From the NCBI RefSeq assembly GCF_030269305.1, contig NZ_BSTC01000005.1, positions 62,001 through 126,000 on the forward strand: DNA of 64,000 nucleotides, written 5' to 3'. The DNA comes from Kineosporia sp. NBRC 101731 (GTDB lineage: Bacteria > Actinomycetota > Actinomycetes > Actinomycetales > Kineosporiaceae). The notes below the pieces were generated by a model. The model was not told the origin of the DNA, did no database searches, and saw nothing but the letters and a program-made list of their open reading frames with translations. The position numbers and the translations under genes were made by a program. Below are positions 51,356-59,557 of this stretch, piece by piece (within the stretch, counting starts at the first letter, position 1; every line of letters begins with the position of its first letter).

Positions 51356-52977
51356 CAGGTTCCCTCCGTGCGTACCCGTTGCTTGCTCACCAGAACGTCA
51401 TCCTCATAACAGAATTCGTAGTTGATCTCGTAGTCTTCGTAGTCCGGTTGCTCGGAGATGTCGCCCGCGTAGGTCTCGCAGCGCTCCCCGTTCTCGGTCA
51501 CCCGGGCCGACACCTTCTGGTCGTCGGTCAGCAGATGACGCAACCGGTCCTGGTCGTCACCCACCCGGATCGACCGGTACACACCGATGTCCACCGGCAT
51601 CGGCGCGGGAATCGTCACTACCGCCCCGATGCACGAGCCCAGCGACAGCACCAGCGCCGCGATCACCGCGACCAGGCCGATCCGCTGCCGCCGGCTGCTG
51701 CGCCGGATGTCCTGCGGGAAGTCACCGGTCTCGGCTGTTCTGACCGGCGTCGGTACATCGGCCCCGTACGGGAGCATCGCCCCCAGACGGAAACCACCGG
51801 CGTCCACCGGCCCGTGGGACAGCACGCCACCCGCCAGCCGAACGCGTTCGGCGAGCCCCAGCAAACCCTGCCCGCTGCTCGGCCCGACGTGTGGGCGCCC
51901 GTCGAGATTGCGGACCTCGACGAACAGCGCGTCGTCCTCGTACCGCACCTCCACCCGAACTGCCGCCCCACTGGCGTGTTTCAGGGCGTTCGTGAGCCCT
52001 TCCTGCACCACCCGGAACGCCGCGTGCTCGGCCAGCAGCGTGAGCGGGCGGGGTTCGCCCACGCGCACCAGCTCGATCGGGGTACCGGTCTGCCGCGCGG
52101 CCGTGACCGTCTGCTCGACCTCACCCAGCGTGCGGGCGCTGCCGGTGACCGACTCGTCCTGGTGCAGCACCTTGAGAATCTGCCGCAGCTCACCCATCGC
52201 CTGGGCCGAGGTGTCCCGTAGGAGCCCGACGGCTTGGGTGCTTGAGGACGTCGGCCCGCTCGCCGGCGTGGGTGTCGCGCTCTGGGTTTCGCTCTGGGCC
52301 AGCCCACCCGCGTACAGCGAGATCAGCGTGAGGCGGTGGCCGAGGGAGTCGTGCAGCTCGGCGGCGATCCGGTTGCGCTCGCGGGCCTGGGCCTGCCCGG
52401 CCACGAGCAGTCTTTCCTGATGCAGTTCGAGGTTGCGCTGATGCATGGTCATCACCAGCAGACGGCGCTGGGCGATCATCGCGGCGATCGCGCCCGGCAG
52501 CACGGCGAACGAGGCGAACGTGGTGACCGCGATGAGTACCGCTCCGCCCCGCCCGAGTTCCTGGTTCTCGGGCTGGAGCAGGATCCCGGCCAGGCTGGCA
52601 GCCAGTGCGATCAGGTAGCCCCCGACGATGGCCAGGGGTTTCTTGGCCCGGTAGCCGGTGGAGGCGCTCAGCACGGCGACGAGCAACGTGATGCCTCCGG
52701 CCGGGATGCTCGCGAGTGAGCCCAGCACCAACGCGGTGACGGGGCGCGTGAGCCGCAGCGGAACCAGGATCAGGGAGGACAGTCCGGCACCGATCGCCGC
52801 CAGCACCTGGGCGGCGGTCGGCGTTTCGCCGGGGCTCCAGATGATGACGGCACTGAAGTTGACGGCGCTGCAGAGCAACACCAGGCCGCACTCATACACG
52901 ACCCGGCCGGCGCTCGCCCCGCGAACCGCCTTCCACCAGGTCGCCAGGGTCCGGGTCACGGCTCTCAGGGCTGCCAT
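51355..52977 (-). CDS. NarL-type sensor histidine kinase with C-terminal extracytoplasmic tail
   Basis: 540 aa. Five to six N-terminal membrane helices, then ARERNRIAAELHDSLGHRLT (phospho-His) and a HATPase ending GLLGLAERVRLAGG. As in the orphan kinase at 35709, a basic linker, another helix (about 432-452) and an outer segment with paired Cys (GERCETY and YEFCY) follow the HATPase. The tail may sense redox or a ligand outside the cell. Coupled to its response regulator. Confidence 0.9.
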   Translation of the reverse strand: MAALRAVTRTLATWWKAVRGASAGRVVYECGLVLLCSAVNFSAVIIWSPGETPTAAQVLAAIGAGLSSLILVPLRLTRPVTALVLGSLASIPAGGITLLVAVLSASTGYRAKKPLAIVGGYLIALAASLAGILLQPENQELGRGGAVLIAVTTFASFAVLPGAIAAMIAQRRLLVMTMHQRNLELHQERLLVAGQAQARERNRIAAELHDSLGHRLTLISLYAGGLAQSETQSATPTPASGPTSSSTQAVGLLRDTSAQAMGELRQILKVLHQDESVTGSARTLGEVEQTVTAARQTGTPIELVRVGEPRPLTLLAEHAAFRVVQEGLTNALKHASGAAVRVEVRYEDDALFVEVRNLDGRPHVGPSSGQGLLGLAERVRLAGGVLSHGPVDAGGFRLGAMLPYGADVPTPVRTAETGDFPQDIRRSSRRQRIGLVAVIAALVLSLGSCIGAVVTIPAPMPVDIGVYRSIRVGDDQDRLRHLLTDDQKVSARVTENGERCETYAGDISEQPDYEDYEINYEFCYEDDVLVSKQRVRTEGT

Positions 52978-53043
52978 CGCACCACGAGCCTAGGGCATGG
53001 GGGTAGCTCACCGGGTGCCCCAAAGTGCTCCGTGGGAGTCACT

Positions 53044-53112
53044 TTCCGTGATGAATGCGGTTGATTGCGTAACGGTCGACCTGGGGAGTGGGGCTCCCGA
53101 CCGTGATCACGG
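53044..53112. repeat. Possible degenerate copy of the palindromic dispersed element
   Basis: TTCCGTGATGAATGC (53044-53058) faces CCGTGATCACGG (53101-53112), with GGGGAGTGGGG between. It has the outer GTGATC arms of the family but no TTCTAGAA core. Confidence 0.4.
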
Positions 53113-54102
53113 CAGAGGTGTCGTTGCTGGGTGGAGGAGACGGCGCAGCCAGTTCAGGCGGGTCGCTACCGTCTCCTGCGAGATCCGGGCCTGCGGGGCC
53201 AGCACTGCGTATCCGTGGATTCCGCCGGGCCAGACGTGCAGTTCGGCCTTCCCGCCGGCGGCCCAGATGGCTCCGGCATAGGCAATATCCTCGTCGCGGA
53301 ACGTCTCCGCGGAGCCGACGTCGATGAAGGTCGGGGGCAGGCCGGACAGGTCCGTGGCCCGGGCCGGGGCCGCGTAGGCAGAGACGTCCGGGTCGCCGTG
53401 GGCCGGGCCGAGAAGGGCCTCCCAGCCCGTCTCGTTGCTGATGCGGTCCCAGTTGCCGGTGCCGTTCATCTGCTGCGCGGAGACCGAGTCGTTGCGGTCG
53501 TCGAGCATCGGGCACAGCAGCATCTGGCCGAGCAGGGCGGGGCCGCCCCGGTCGCGGGCCATCAGCGTCACCGCGGCGGCCAGGCCGCCGCCCGCGCTGC
53601 CCCCGGCACAGATGATGCGGGCCGGGTTGATGCCCAGTTCACCGGCGTGCCCGGTGGTCCAGACCAGCCCGGCATAACAGTCCTCGGCCGGTGCCGGATG
53701 CGGGTTCTCGGGGGCCAGCCGGTACTCGACGGAAACCACGGCCAGGTTGAACTCCCGGGCCGCGATCAGCGCCTCGCCCATCCCGCCACGGTTGTCGCCG
53801 AGGATCATGCCGCCACCGTGGATCCAGTAGAGCGCCCCGGTTGGTGCTGTCGTGGCGGTGGGGCGCAGGATCAGCAGCGAGATCTCCGGCGCCCCGTCCG
53901 GACCGGGCACCGAGCGGTCTTCGACGCTGAAAAACCCCTCACACCGTAGGTCTTCGTCGGTCATGGGGCTCAGCTGGGATCTCTGCGACCGGAGGAAGGG
54001 GATCAGGTCGGGGGTGACCGAGGCCGGCTGGGTGGCGGCCAGCGGCTGCCAGGCCACATTGACCTCCGGGTCGAACTCCGGGGCGGGGCCGATGATGGGC
54101 AT
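53107..54102 (-). CDS. Alpha/beta hydrolase of the hormone-sensitive-lipase family
   Basis: 331 aa. The HSL oxyanion motif IHGGGMILGD is near residue 92 and the nucleophile elbow CAGGSAGGGLA near residue 168. The C-terminal DVGSAETFRDE and GGIHGYAV supply Asp and His. No signal peptide; an intracellular carboxylesterase for short acyl esters. Confidence 0.92.
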   Translation of the reverse strand: MPIIGPAPEFDPEVNVAWQPLAATQPASVTPDLIPFLRSQRSQLSPMTDEDLRCEGFFSVEDRSVPGPDGAPEISLLILRPTATTAPTGALYWIHGGGMILGDNRGGMGEALIAAREFNLAVVSVEYRLAPENPHPAPAEDCYAGLVWTTGHAGELGINPARIICAGGSAGGGLAAAVTLMARDRGGPALLGQMLLCPMLDDRNDSVSAQQMNGTGNWDRISNETGWEALLGPAHGDPDVSAYAAPARATDLSGLPPTFIDVGSAETFRDEDIAYAGAIWAAGGKAELHVWPGGIHGYAVLAPQARISQETVATRLNWLRRLLHPATTPLP

Positions 54103-54166
54103 CCGTGCCTCCTGATACGCGCGAAACTGCTGTCGGCTCGTCAGTATTGCAATATCAAGTCGCGTA

Positions 54167-55012
54167 TCAGGGCGACTCGGTGAGCATCGCGTGAATCGAC
54201 CAGGTCAGGGCGTAGCCCACGCAGACCACGGCGTGCAGCACCCAGAGCCAGAGCAGCAGGCCGGTCGTGACCCCGACGATGGTCAGGCCGCCGAAGGGGC
54301 GGCCGAGATCGACGGGCAGGGCCAGGAACAGCGTGAAGCCCTGGAGGAAGCCGGAGATGAAGGCCGCGGTCACCACGGCGGAGATCCAGGCCGCCCGCCA
54401 GCTCGGTCGTCCGGGGGCCACCACGCGGAACATCCAGGCCAGCGGTGCCCAGAGGATCACCCAGACCAGGTTGAGCCCGAGGTACGAGGCCACGGCGACA
54501 CCGACCAGGCCGTTCTCGGTCTCCAGGTTCTCCACGGTCGGCGTGATCACCAGCAGGGCCAGCAGCATGAGCGGGGCCAGGCCGAGCAGGGGCAGCGTGA
54601 GAATCCGGGCCCGGATCGAGGGCGGGGGAGCGGAGCGGTGCCCGGCCGGCATCAGCCGGGCCAGCGCCTTGCCCAGTCCCCGCCCGTAGGCCGAGGCCAT
54701 GAACACGGCGAGCAGCACGGACGGCACCGACAGCGACAGGCCGGCGTTGAACAGCCCTATCACCCAGCGGTCGGCGCCCTGCTCGGCCGGGATCGCCGAG
54801 GCCAGGTCGGCACCGTGCTCGGCGATCAGCTCACGGCCGAACAGCAGCCCGGCCGAGGCGATGGCGACGAGCAGGGTGGGCACCGCGGCCAGCGCCCCGT
54901 AGAGCGCGGCACCCGATGACAGCAGGGCCATGTCGGTGCCGGTCAGAAGCACGCGGGTACCCGCCACCGCCCGGGTCACTGCAGATCGAACTCGTGACCA
55001 CCGGGTAAGCAC
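54167..55012 (-). CDS. YihY/BrkB-family membrane protein
   Basis: 281 aa with about six membrane helices. The early ALYGALAAVPTLLVAIASAG and the middle AYGRGLGKALARLMP are the family pattern; the loop between the fourth and fifth helices holds LNLVWVILWAPLAW. Role unknown, though often linked to envelope integrity. Confidence 0.85.
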   Translation of the reverse strand: MLTRWSRVRSAVTRAVAGTRVLLTGTDMALLSSGAALYGALAAVPTLLVAIASAGLLFGRELIAEHGADLASAIPAEQGADRWVIGLFNAGLSLSVPSVLLAVFMASAYGRGLGKALARLMPAGHRSAPPPSIRARILTLPLLGLAPLMLLALLVITPTVENLETENGLVGVAVASYLGLNLVWVILWAPLAWMFRVVAPGRPSWRAAWISAVVTAAFISGFLQGFTLFLALPVDLGRPFGGLTIVGVTTGLLLWLWVLHAVVCVGYALTWSIHAMLTESP

Positions 55013-55067
55013 CGGCCCAGCATCACGTAAGCAGCAAGCATCGGCACGCCAAGCCCCCCACCCCCTT

Positions 55068-55155
55068 GTTCGTGATCATGCAAAACCTCCCCGCAGTTCT
55101 AGAACTGTGATCGCGAGAGTTCTAGAACTCTGGGGAGTTTTGCATGATCACGGAA
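55068..55155. repeat. Palindromic dispersed element, copy 3 (divergent junction)
   Basis: GTTCGTGATCATGCAAAACC (55068 on) faces the complementary TTTTGCATGATCACGGAA end at 55155. Inside are two perfect 14-bp palindromes, CAGTTCTAGAACTG and GAGTTCTAGAACTC. Unlike the other copies it lies upstream of both flanking genes. Confidence 0.88.
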
Positions 55156-55280
55156 GGTTGGGTGGTTGTGCGGCTGCCCCTCTTCGGGGACGCGAGGGTT
55201 GGGCGGGGCTGTCAGTGGCTGGTGGGGGCGATGGGGGCTGGACTTTCTGTTGGAGGGGTTTGGTCTGGCATCGTCAGTTC

Positions 55281-55949
55281 GTGGGGAAATCGACGGGATA
55301 CGACGGAGCTGTGTTGTTGCTCGACCTCGAGAGCTGTCTGGGGGCCCAGCCAAAACTGCAGACGGTGCGCACGAAGGTGCCGGCTCTGATGGCGGCCGCG
55401 CAGCCGGTGGAGAGAGTGGTGGCGGCCTGCGCCTCCTCGCGCATCGAGCTGGACCGGCGGGCCGAGCTGATCCGCCTCGGCGTCGATCTGCATCTGGTGG
55501 GTGACGAGCGGGACGCCGCCGACATTGCGCTCCTGCAGGTTGCCGAGGCCTGGGCAGGCAAGGGATGCAGACGGTTCGTGGTCGCGTCGTCGGACGGGCG
55601 CTTCGCCCGGCTCGCGCAGTTCGGGAGGCTGGAAGTCCTGGTCTGGGAGAGCAAGAGCCCACCGCTGAGCAAGGTGCTGAAGGCGGCCGGGCAGGTTCGC
55701 CGGGTGCCGGTGCCCGGCACCCGGATCCCGGTGCAGTCGTCGCCCGCGAAGCCGGCACACCAGCCTCTGCTCACGATCGTGCCGGACGGATCGCGCGACC
55801 CGGTGGGCGAACGACCGGGCGTACCCGGGCGGATGCTGGGTGACTGGAGCTCGAAGGCCGCCGTCACCTTCGCCGCCGGGGTGCTGTTCGGCGCCGGTTC
55901 GGCTTTCGGCTCGGCCATGGTGAACAGGGCCGTCAATAGAGGGATTTAG
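55281..55949 (+). CDS. NYN-domain (PIN-like) nuclease with C-terminal hydrophobic tail
   Basis: 222 aa from GTG 55281 (GTG 55311 is an alternative; neither has a strong ribosome site). AVLLLDLESCLG, the DERDAADIALLQVAEAW segment and RFVVASSDGRFARLAQFG carry the acidic residues of NYN/PIN-like RNases. The C-terminal VTFAAGVLFGAGSAFGSAMV may be a membrane-associated helix. It may act on RNA near the membrane; partner unknown. Confidence 0.7.
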   Translation: MGKSTGYDGAVLLLDLESCLGAQPKLQTVRTKVPALMAAAQPVERVVAACASSRIELDRRAELIRLGVDLHLVGDERDAADIALLQVAEAWAGKGCRRFVVASSDGRFARLAQFGRLEVLVWESKSPPLSKVLKAAGQVRRVPVPGTRIPVQSSPAKPAHQPLLTIVPDGSRDPVGERPGVPGRMLGDWSSKAAVTFAAGVLFGAGSAFGSAMVNRAVNRGI

Positions 55950-55968
55950 GCAAGATTTGAGGCGAGGT

Positions 55969-56027
55969 GGTGCGCGCCCGGTCCCCGAGGGGGCCACCCC
56001 CACGGGGGCCCGAACCGAGCGCGCACC
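55969..56027 (+). terminator. GC-rich hairpin after the NYN gene
   Basis: GGTGCGCGC (55969-55977) pairs with GCGCGCACC (56019-56027), with further CGGT/ACCG pairing inside, 20 nt after the stop. The next 300 bp up to 56329 show nothing further that can be named. Confidence 0.6.
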
Positions 56028-56329
56028 TGCACCGCGGCCGCGACGGAGGGATGTCTGCTGGACGCGATGCCTTCCAGCCGCAGCGAACTCCAGAGGTAGG
56101 GAGCCGCACCGCGGCGGTTCTGGCCGCACTCTCAGTGGACCGCGTGCCGGGCCCGTAGCCAATCGCCCCGAAGCGGACACCCCGTTTGTCTCCATGATCC
56201 ACGCGCTGTGCCACCTCGTCCTCAATTCTTGTTGTTGCAGGTCAAGGCCATGTTCGGAGCCCGGCCGAAAATAATTCCCGGCGAGGGGCAACCTTTCGGC
56301 CCCGCCGACTGACTAAGGGGACGTCAGAA

Positions 56330-56439
56330 GCGCGGGGCGCCGGTGAGTACGGCGGTTCCCAGGACCTGTTCAGGGCAGGTTCTCAGGAACACGATTCAGG
56401 CCTGTTCAGGGCAGTCCTGATGACTCACCGGCCCCGCGC
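56330..56439 (+). promoter_or_regulatory. Structured 5' leader of the pectate lyase gene
   Basis: GCGCGGGGCGCCGGTGAGT (56330-56348) can pair with ACTCACCGGCCCCGCGC (56423-56439), a stem of about 17 bp with a 2-nt bulge. The enclosed loop holds the direct repeat CCTGTTCAGGGCAG at 56365-56378 and 56401-56414. It ends 54 nt before the ATG. It is not a riboswitch class I can name. Confidence 0.5.
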
Positions 56440-56493
56440 GGACACTCCTTCGATGCCTCGGACGCATCACCCGTCTGCCCAGGAAAGGGAGCC

Positions 56494-57396
56494 ATGCAGT
56501 CGCATCGCACGAATCACGGGAAGACCGGTAGCGGTCTCACCCGTGGCCGCATGTCGCGCATGTTCAGTGGCAAGCGCCGTCTCTGGACCGGTCTGGTTGC
56601 CGGTATCGCCCTGGCCGCGGCCGCGGGCACCGTCGCATCGGCTGCCAACAGCAGCTCGTCCTCGACGAGTTCCGTTAGCGTTGCCGCAGTTTCGACGCCG
56701 ACCGGCCCGACCTCGCTGAGCAAGACCTGGCCGACGCCGACGGGTACCACCAACCTCACCGCGACCAAGGCGATCAGCGGCACCTACGACGGTGGCATGA
56801 AGCGCTTCCAGGGCTGGGGCGGTACCCAGGACGAGGGTCAGGACCCGCTGTTCACGGTCGCCAACGGCGGCACCATCAAGAACGTGATCATCGGCGCGAA
56901 GGCCGGCGACGGCATCCACTGCCTGGGCACCTGCACCATCCAGAACGTCTGGTGGGAGGACGTGGGCGAGGACGCCGCCACCCAGAAGGGCAAGGTCTCC
57001 GGTCAGGTCATGACGATCGACGGTGGTGGCGCGAAGAAGGCCAGCGACAAGATCTTCCAGCAGAACGGCCCCGGCAAGACGGTCATCCAGAACTTCGTGG
57101 CGCAGGACTTCGGCAAGCTGTACCGCTCGTGCGGTAACTGCTCGACGCAGTACCAGCGCTCGGTGGCGTTCTACAACGTCATGATCGTGGAGCCGGGCAA
57201 GTCGCTCGCCGGCATCAACACGAACTACAAGGACACGGCGACCTTCAAGTGGGTGCGTCTCTACGACGCCAACAAGAAGATCTCGATCTGTGACCGCTTC
57301 ACGGGTAACAGCAGCGGCAAGGAGCCGACCAAGACCGGTTCCGGCGCCGACGGCACCTACTGCAAGTACACGTCCTCGGACATCACCTACAAGTAG
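56494..57396 (+). CDS. Secreted pectate lyase, PL3 family
   Basis: 300 aa, ATG preceded by AAAGGGAG. A long basic Sec signal ends near ASAA (residue 51), then a Ser/Thr linker. The PL3 beta-helix begins at about residue 87. GDGIHCLGTCTIQNVWWEDV is the PL3 core, with GEDAAT, GKLYRSCGNCSTQYQRS and a C-terminal YCKYTSSDI. It cleaves de-esterified pectin outside the cell with Ca2+. The structured leader upstream suggests post-initiation control. Confidence 0.94.
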   Translation: MQSHRTNHGKTGSGLTRGRMSRMFSGKRRLWTGLVAGIALAAAAGTVASAANSSSSSTSSVSVAAVSTPTGPTSLSKTWPTPTGTTNLTATKAISGTYDGGMKRFQGWGGTQDEGQDPLFTVANGGTIKNVIIGAKAGDGIHCLGTCTIQNVWWEDVGEDAATQKGKVSGQVMTIDGGGAKKASDKIFQQNGPGKTVIQNFVAQDFGKLYRSCGNCSTQYQRSVAFYNVMIVEPGKSLAGINTNYKDTATFKWVRLYDANKKISICDRFTGNSSGKEPTKTGSGADGTYCKYTSSDITYK

Positions 57397-57430
57397 GCGA
57401 TAGTCGCTGCCTGACGGCAGCTTTTCGAGA

Positions 57431-57470
57431 AGATCCGGTCCGGTCCCGTTGCAGGGGCCGGGCCGGATCT
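57431..57470 (+). terminator. Strong hairpin terminator after pectate lyase
   Basis: AGATCCGGTCCGGTCCC, a GTTGCA loop, then GGGGCCGGGCCGGATCT; 17-bp stem with two wobble pairs, 34 nt after the stop. Confidence 0.85.
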
Positions 57471-57580
57471 CGTGCGTTCATGGTGGACGCGGTCCCTCAC
57501 CCTTCGGGTGCGCCGAAGTCACCCCCGCGCTCCGGTGAAAGCGGAAGCAGAGCTTCCGGTATCGGTGCCAGGCTGGCCGT

Positions 57581-58162
57581 ATGGACGCAGAGAACCCGGA
57601 CTGGAACCACCTCCTGCGCGAGCAGTGGGAATTCCACTGGAATCAGCAGCTACGGCCCCGGCTGGAGGGCCTGACCGACGACGAGTACTTCTGGTCGCCG
57701 GTGCCGGACGCCTGGAACGTGCGGCCCCGCGGCACCTCGTCCGCACCGGTGCAGGGTGGCTCCGGCCATTTCACCATCGACTTCGCCCATCCCGAGCCCG
57801 ATCCGGCCCCGTTCACCACCATTGCCTGGCGACTGGGGCACGTCATCGTCGGCGTGCTGGCGGCCCGCAACGCCGCGCACTTCGGAGCGCCCGCCGCGGA
57901 CTATTTCACCTGGGACTACGCCGGTGACGCGGCCACCGCCCGGACCCAGCTCCAGGAGCAGCTCGACGTCTGGTCGGAGGGCCTGCGAGAGGTCGGCACG
58001 AAGGGTCTGCTGGTGCCGGTGGGCGAGGCGGAGCCATACCCGCAGGCCCCGATGGCCGAACTGGTGCTGCACATCCACCGCGAGCTGATCCATCACCTGT
58101 CCGAGGTCGCGCTGCTGCGTGACCTGTACCGACACATGTACCGGCACACCGTCAAGGGCTGA
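57581..58162 (+). CDS. DinB-family protein
   Basis: 193 aa. The four-helix DinB/YfiT bundle is visible: an N-terminal LLREQWEFHWNQQLRPRLEG helix, TIAWRLGHVIVGVL and the final HIHRELIHHLSEVALL helix with metal-ligand His residues. These metal-binding proteins include thiol-dependent S-transferases (bacillithiol or mycothiol). Monocistronic. Confidence 0.88.
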   Translation: MDAENPDWNHLLREQWEFHWNQQLRPRLEGLTDDEYFWSPVPDAWNVRPRGTSSAPVQGGSGHFTIDFAHPEPDPAPFTTIAWRLGHVIVGVLAARNAAHFGAPAADYFTWDYAGDAATARTQLQEQLDVWSEGLREVGTKGLLVPVGEAEPYPQAPMAELVLHIHRELIHHLSEVALLRDLYRHMYRHTVKG

Positions 58163-58291
58163 GGCAGGGCATTCGGACGGGCGGGGAGCCGGACGAGGTA
58201 TCAGGATGGGCGCTGAACGGACGCGCGCCGGCTGCACGCGTCGAGCAGCCCGTGACCCCGTCCGGACACCGACCCAGGGAGCCGTGCCGTC

Positions 58292-59557
58292 GTGACGACC
58301 ACGTCCGCCGTCGAACTCTCGCCCCATGACCGTACCCGCATCCTGATCCGATCGATCGGGCTGTGTGTGCTGCTCGCCGCCCCCGCGGTGGTGATCCGCC
58401 TGTCCGGTCTCCACGTCGAGCCGGTGGTCGCGATGATCGTCTACGGAGGAGCGGTCTTCGCGGCCTCGTTCGTCCTGGCCTGGGCGGCGGAGGCGGCTCA
58501 GGTCGACATCTCCGGGGGCCTGGCGATCGCCATCCTGGCGCTGATCGCGGTGCTGCCCGAGTACGCCGTCGACCTGTACTACGCGTACACGGCCGGCAGC
58601 GATCCGGAGTATGTGCAGTACGCCGCCGCCAACATGACCGGTTCCAACCGGCTGCTGCTCGGCCTGGGCTGGCCGGTGGTGGTGCTGGTCGGGCTCTGGG
58701 GCCTCAAGCGCGTGCACCAGCGGCGCGGCCACGTGCTGCCGCTGGACGCCGGCAACCGGCTGGAGATCGGATTCCTGCTGCTGGCCGGGATCTTCGCCTT
58801 CATCATGCCGCTGACCGGGCAGATCCACGTCTGGATGGGCGGCGTGCTGTTCATCTGGTTCGGTTACTACGCCTACCGGCTCAGCCGCGGCGCCGTCGAG
58901 GAGCCGAAGCTGCGTGGCGCGTCGGCCGCGATCGGCACGCTGCCGCAGACCGCGCGCCGCCGCACCCTGATCGGGCTCTTCGTGTTCGCCGCCGCCGTGG
59001 TGCTGATCGCCGCCGAGCCGTTCGCCCACAGTCTGGTCGAGGGCGGGAAAGACCTTGGGGTAGACGAGTTCCTGCTGGTGCAGTGGGTGGCCCCGCTCGC
59101 CTCGGAGGCCCCGGAATTCATCATCGCCATCATGTTCGCGGCCCGCGGCAATGCCACGGCCGCGATCGGCACCCTGATCTCGGCGAAGGTCAATCAGTGG
59201 ACGCTGCTGGTGGGTTCGCTGCCGATGGCCTACTGGGCGGGCGGCGGCTCCCCGGCGCTGCCGCTGGACGGCCGCCAGGTGGAAGAGGTGCTGCTGACCG
59301 CCACGCAGACCATGCTCGGCATCGCGCTGATCCTCGGCCTGCACTTCCACCGCTGGTCGGCCTGGATCCTGCTCGCGCTCTTCCTGGTGCAGTTCCCGGT
59401 CACCGGTACCCACGGGCGGATCGTGCTCAGCATCGTCTACGCGGTGGTCGCGCTCATGGCCCTGGCGTGGAACTACCGGCACCTGGTGCCCACCCTGCGC
59501 GCACCGTTCGCCCGGGAGCTGATCCCTGAGTCGGAGTACGCCGGGCACCAGCCCTGA
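58292..59557 (+). CDS. Sodium/calcium-type cation antiporter (CaCA family)
   Basis: 421 aa from GTG 58292, 8 nt after GGAGCC. About eleven membrane helices. The two inverted alpha repeats are ALIAVLPEYAVDLYYAYTAG and PLASEAPEFIIAIMFAARGN, each with the key Pro-Glu, and GTLISAKVNQWTLLVGSLP follows. It would exchange Ca2+ or another divalent cation for Na+ or H+. Confidence 0.9.
   Translation: MTTTSAVELSPHDRTRILIRSIGLCVLLAAPAVVIRLSGLHVEPVVAMIVYGGAVFAASFVLAWAAEAAQVDISGGLAIAILALIAVLPEYAVDLYYAYTAGSDPEYVQYAAANMTGSNRLLLGLGWPVVVLVGLWGLKRVHQRRGHVLPLDAGNRLEIGFLLLAGIFAFIMPLTGQIHVWMGGVLFIWFGYYAYRLSRGAVEEPKLRGASAAIGTLPQTARRRTLIGLFVFAAAVVLIAAEPFAHSLVEGGKDLGVDEFLLVQWVAPLASEAPEFIIAIMFAARGNATAAIGTLISAKVNQWTLLVGSLPMAYWAGGGSPALPLDGRQVEEVLLTATQTMLGIALILGLHFHRWSAWILLALFLVQFPVTGTHGRIVLSIVYAVVALMALAWNYRHLVPTLRAPFARELIPESEYAGHQP

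Noticed and set aside
54930-55280. Upstream extension of the NYN protein frame
   Set aside because: It crosses the YihY gene start and the palindromic repeat and has no coding character before about 55281.
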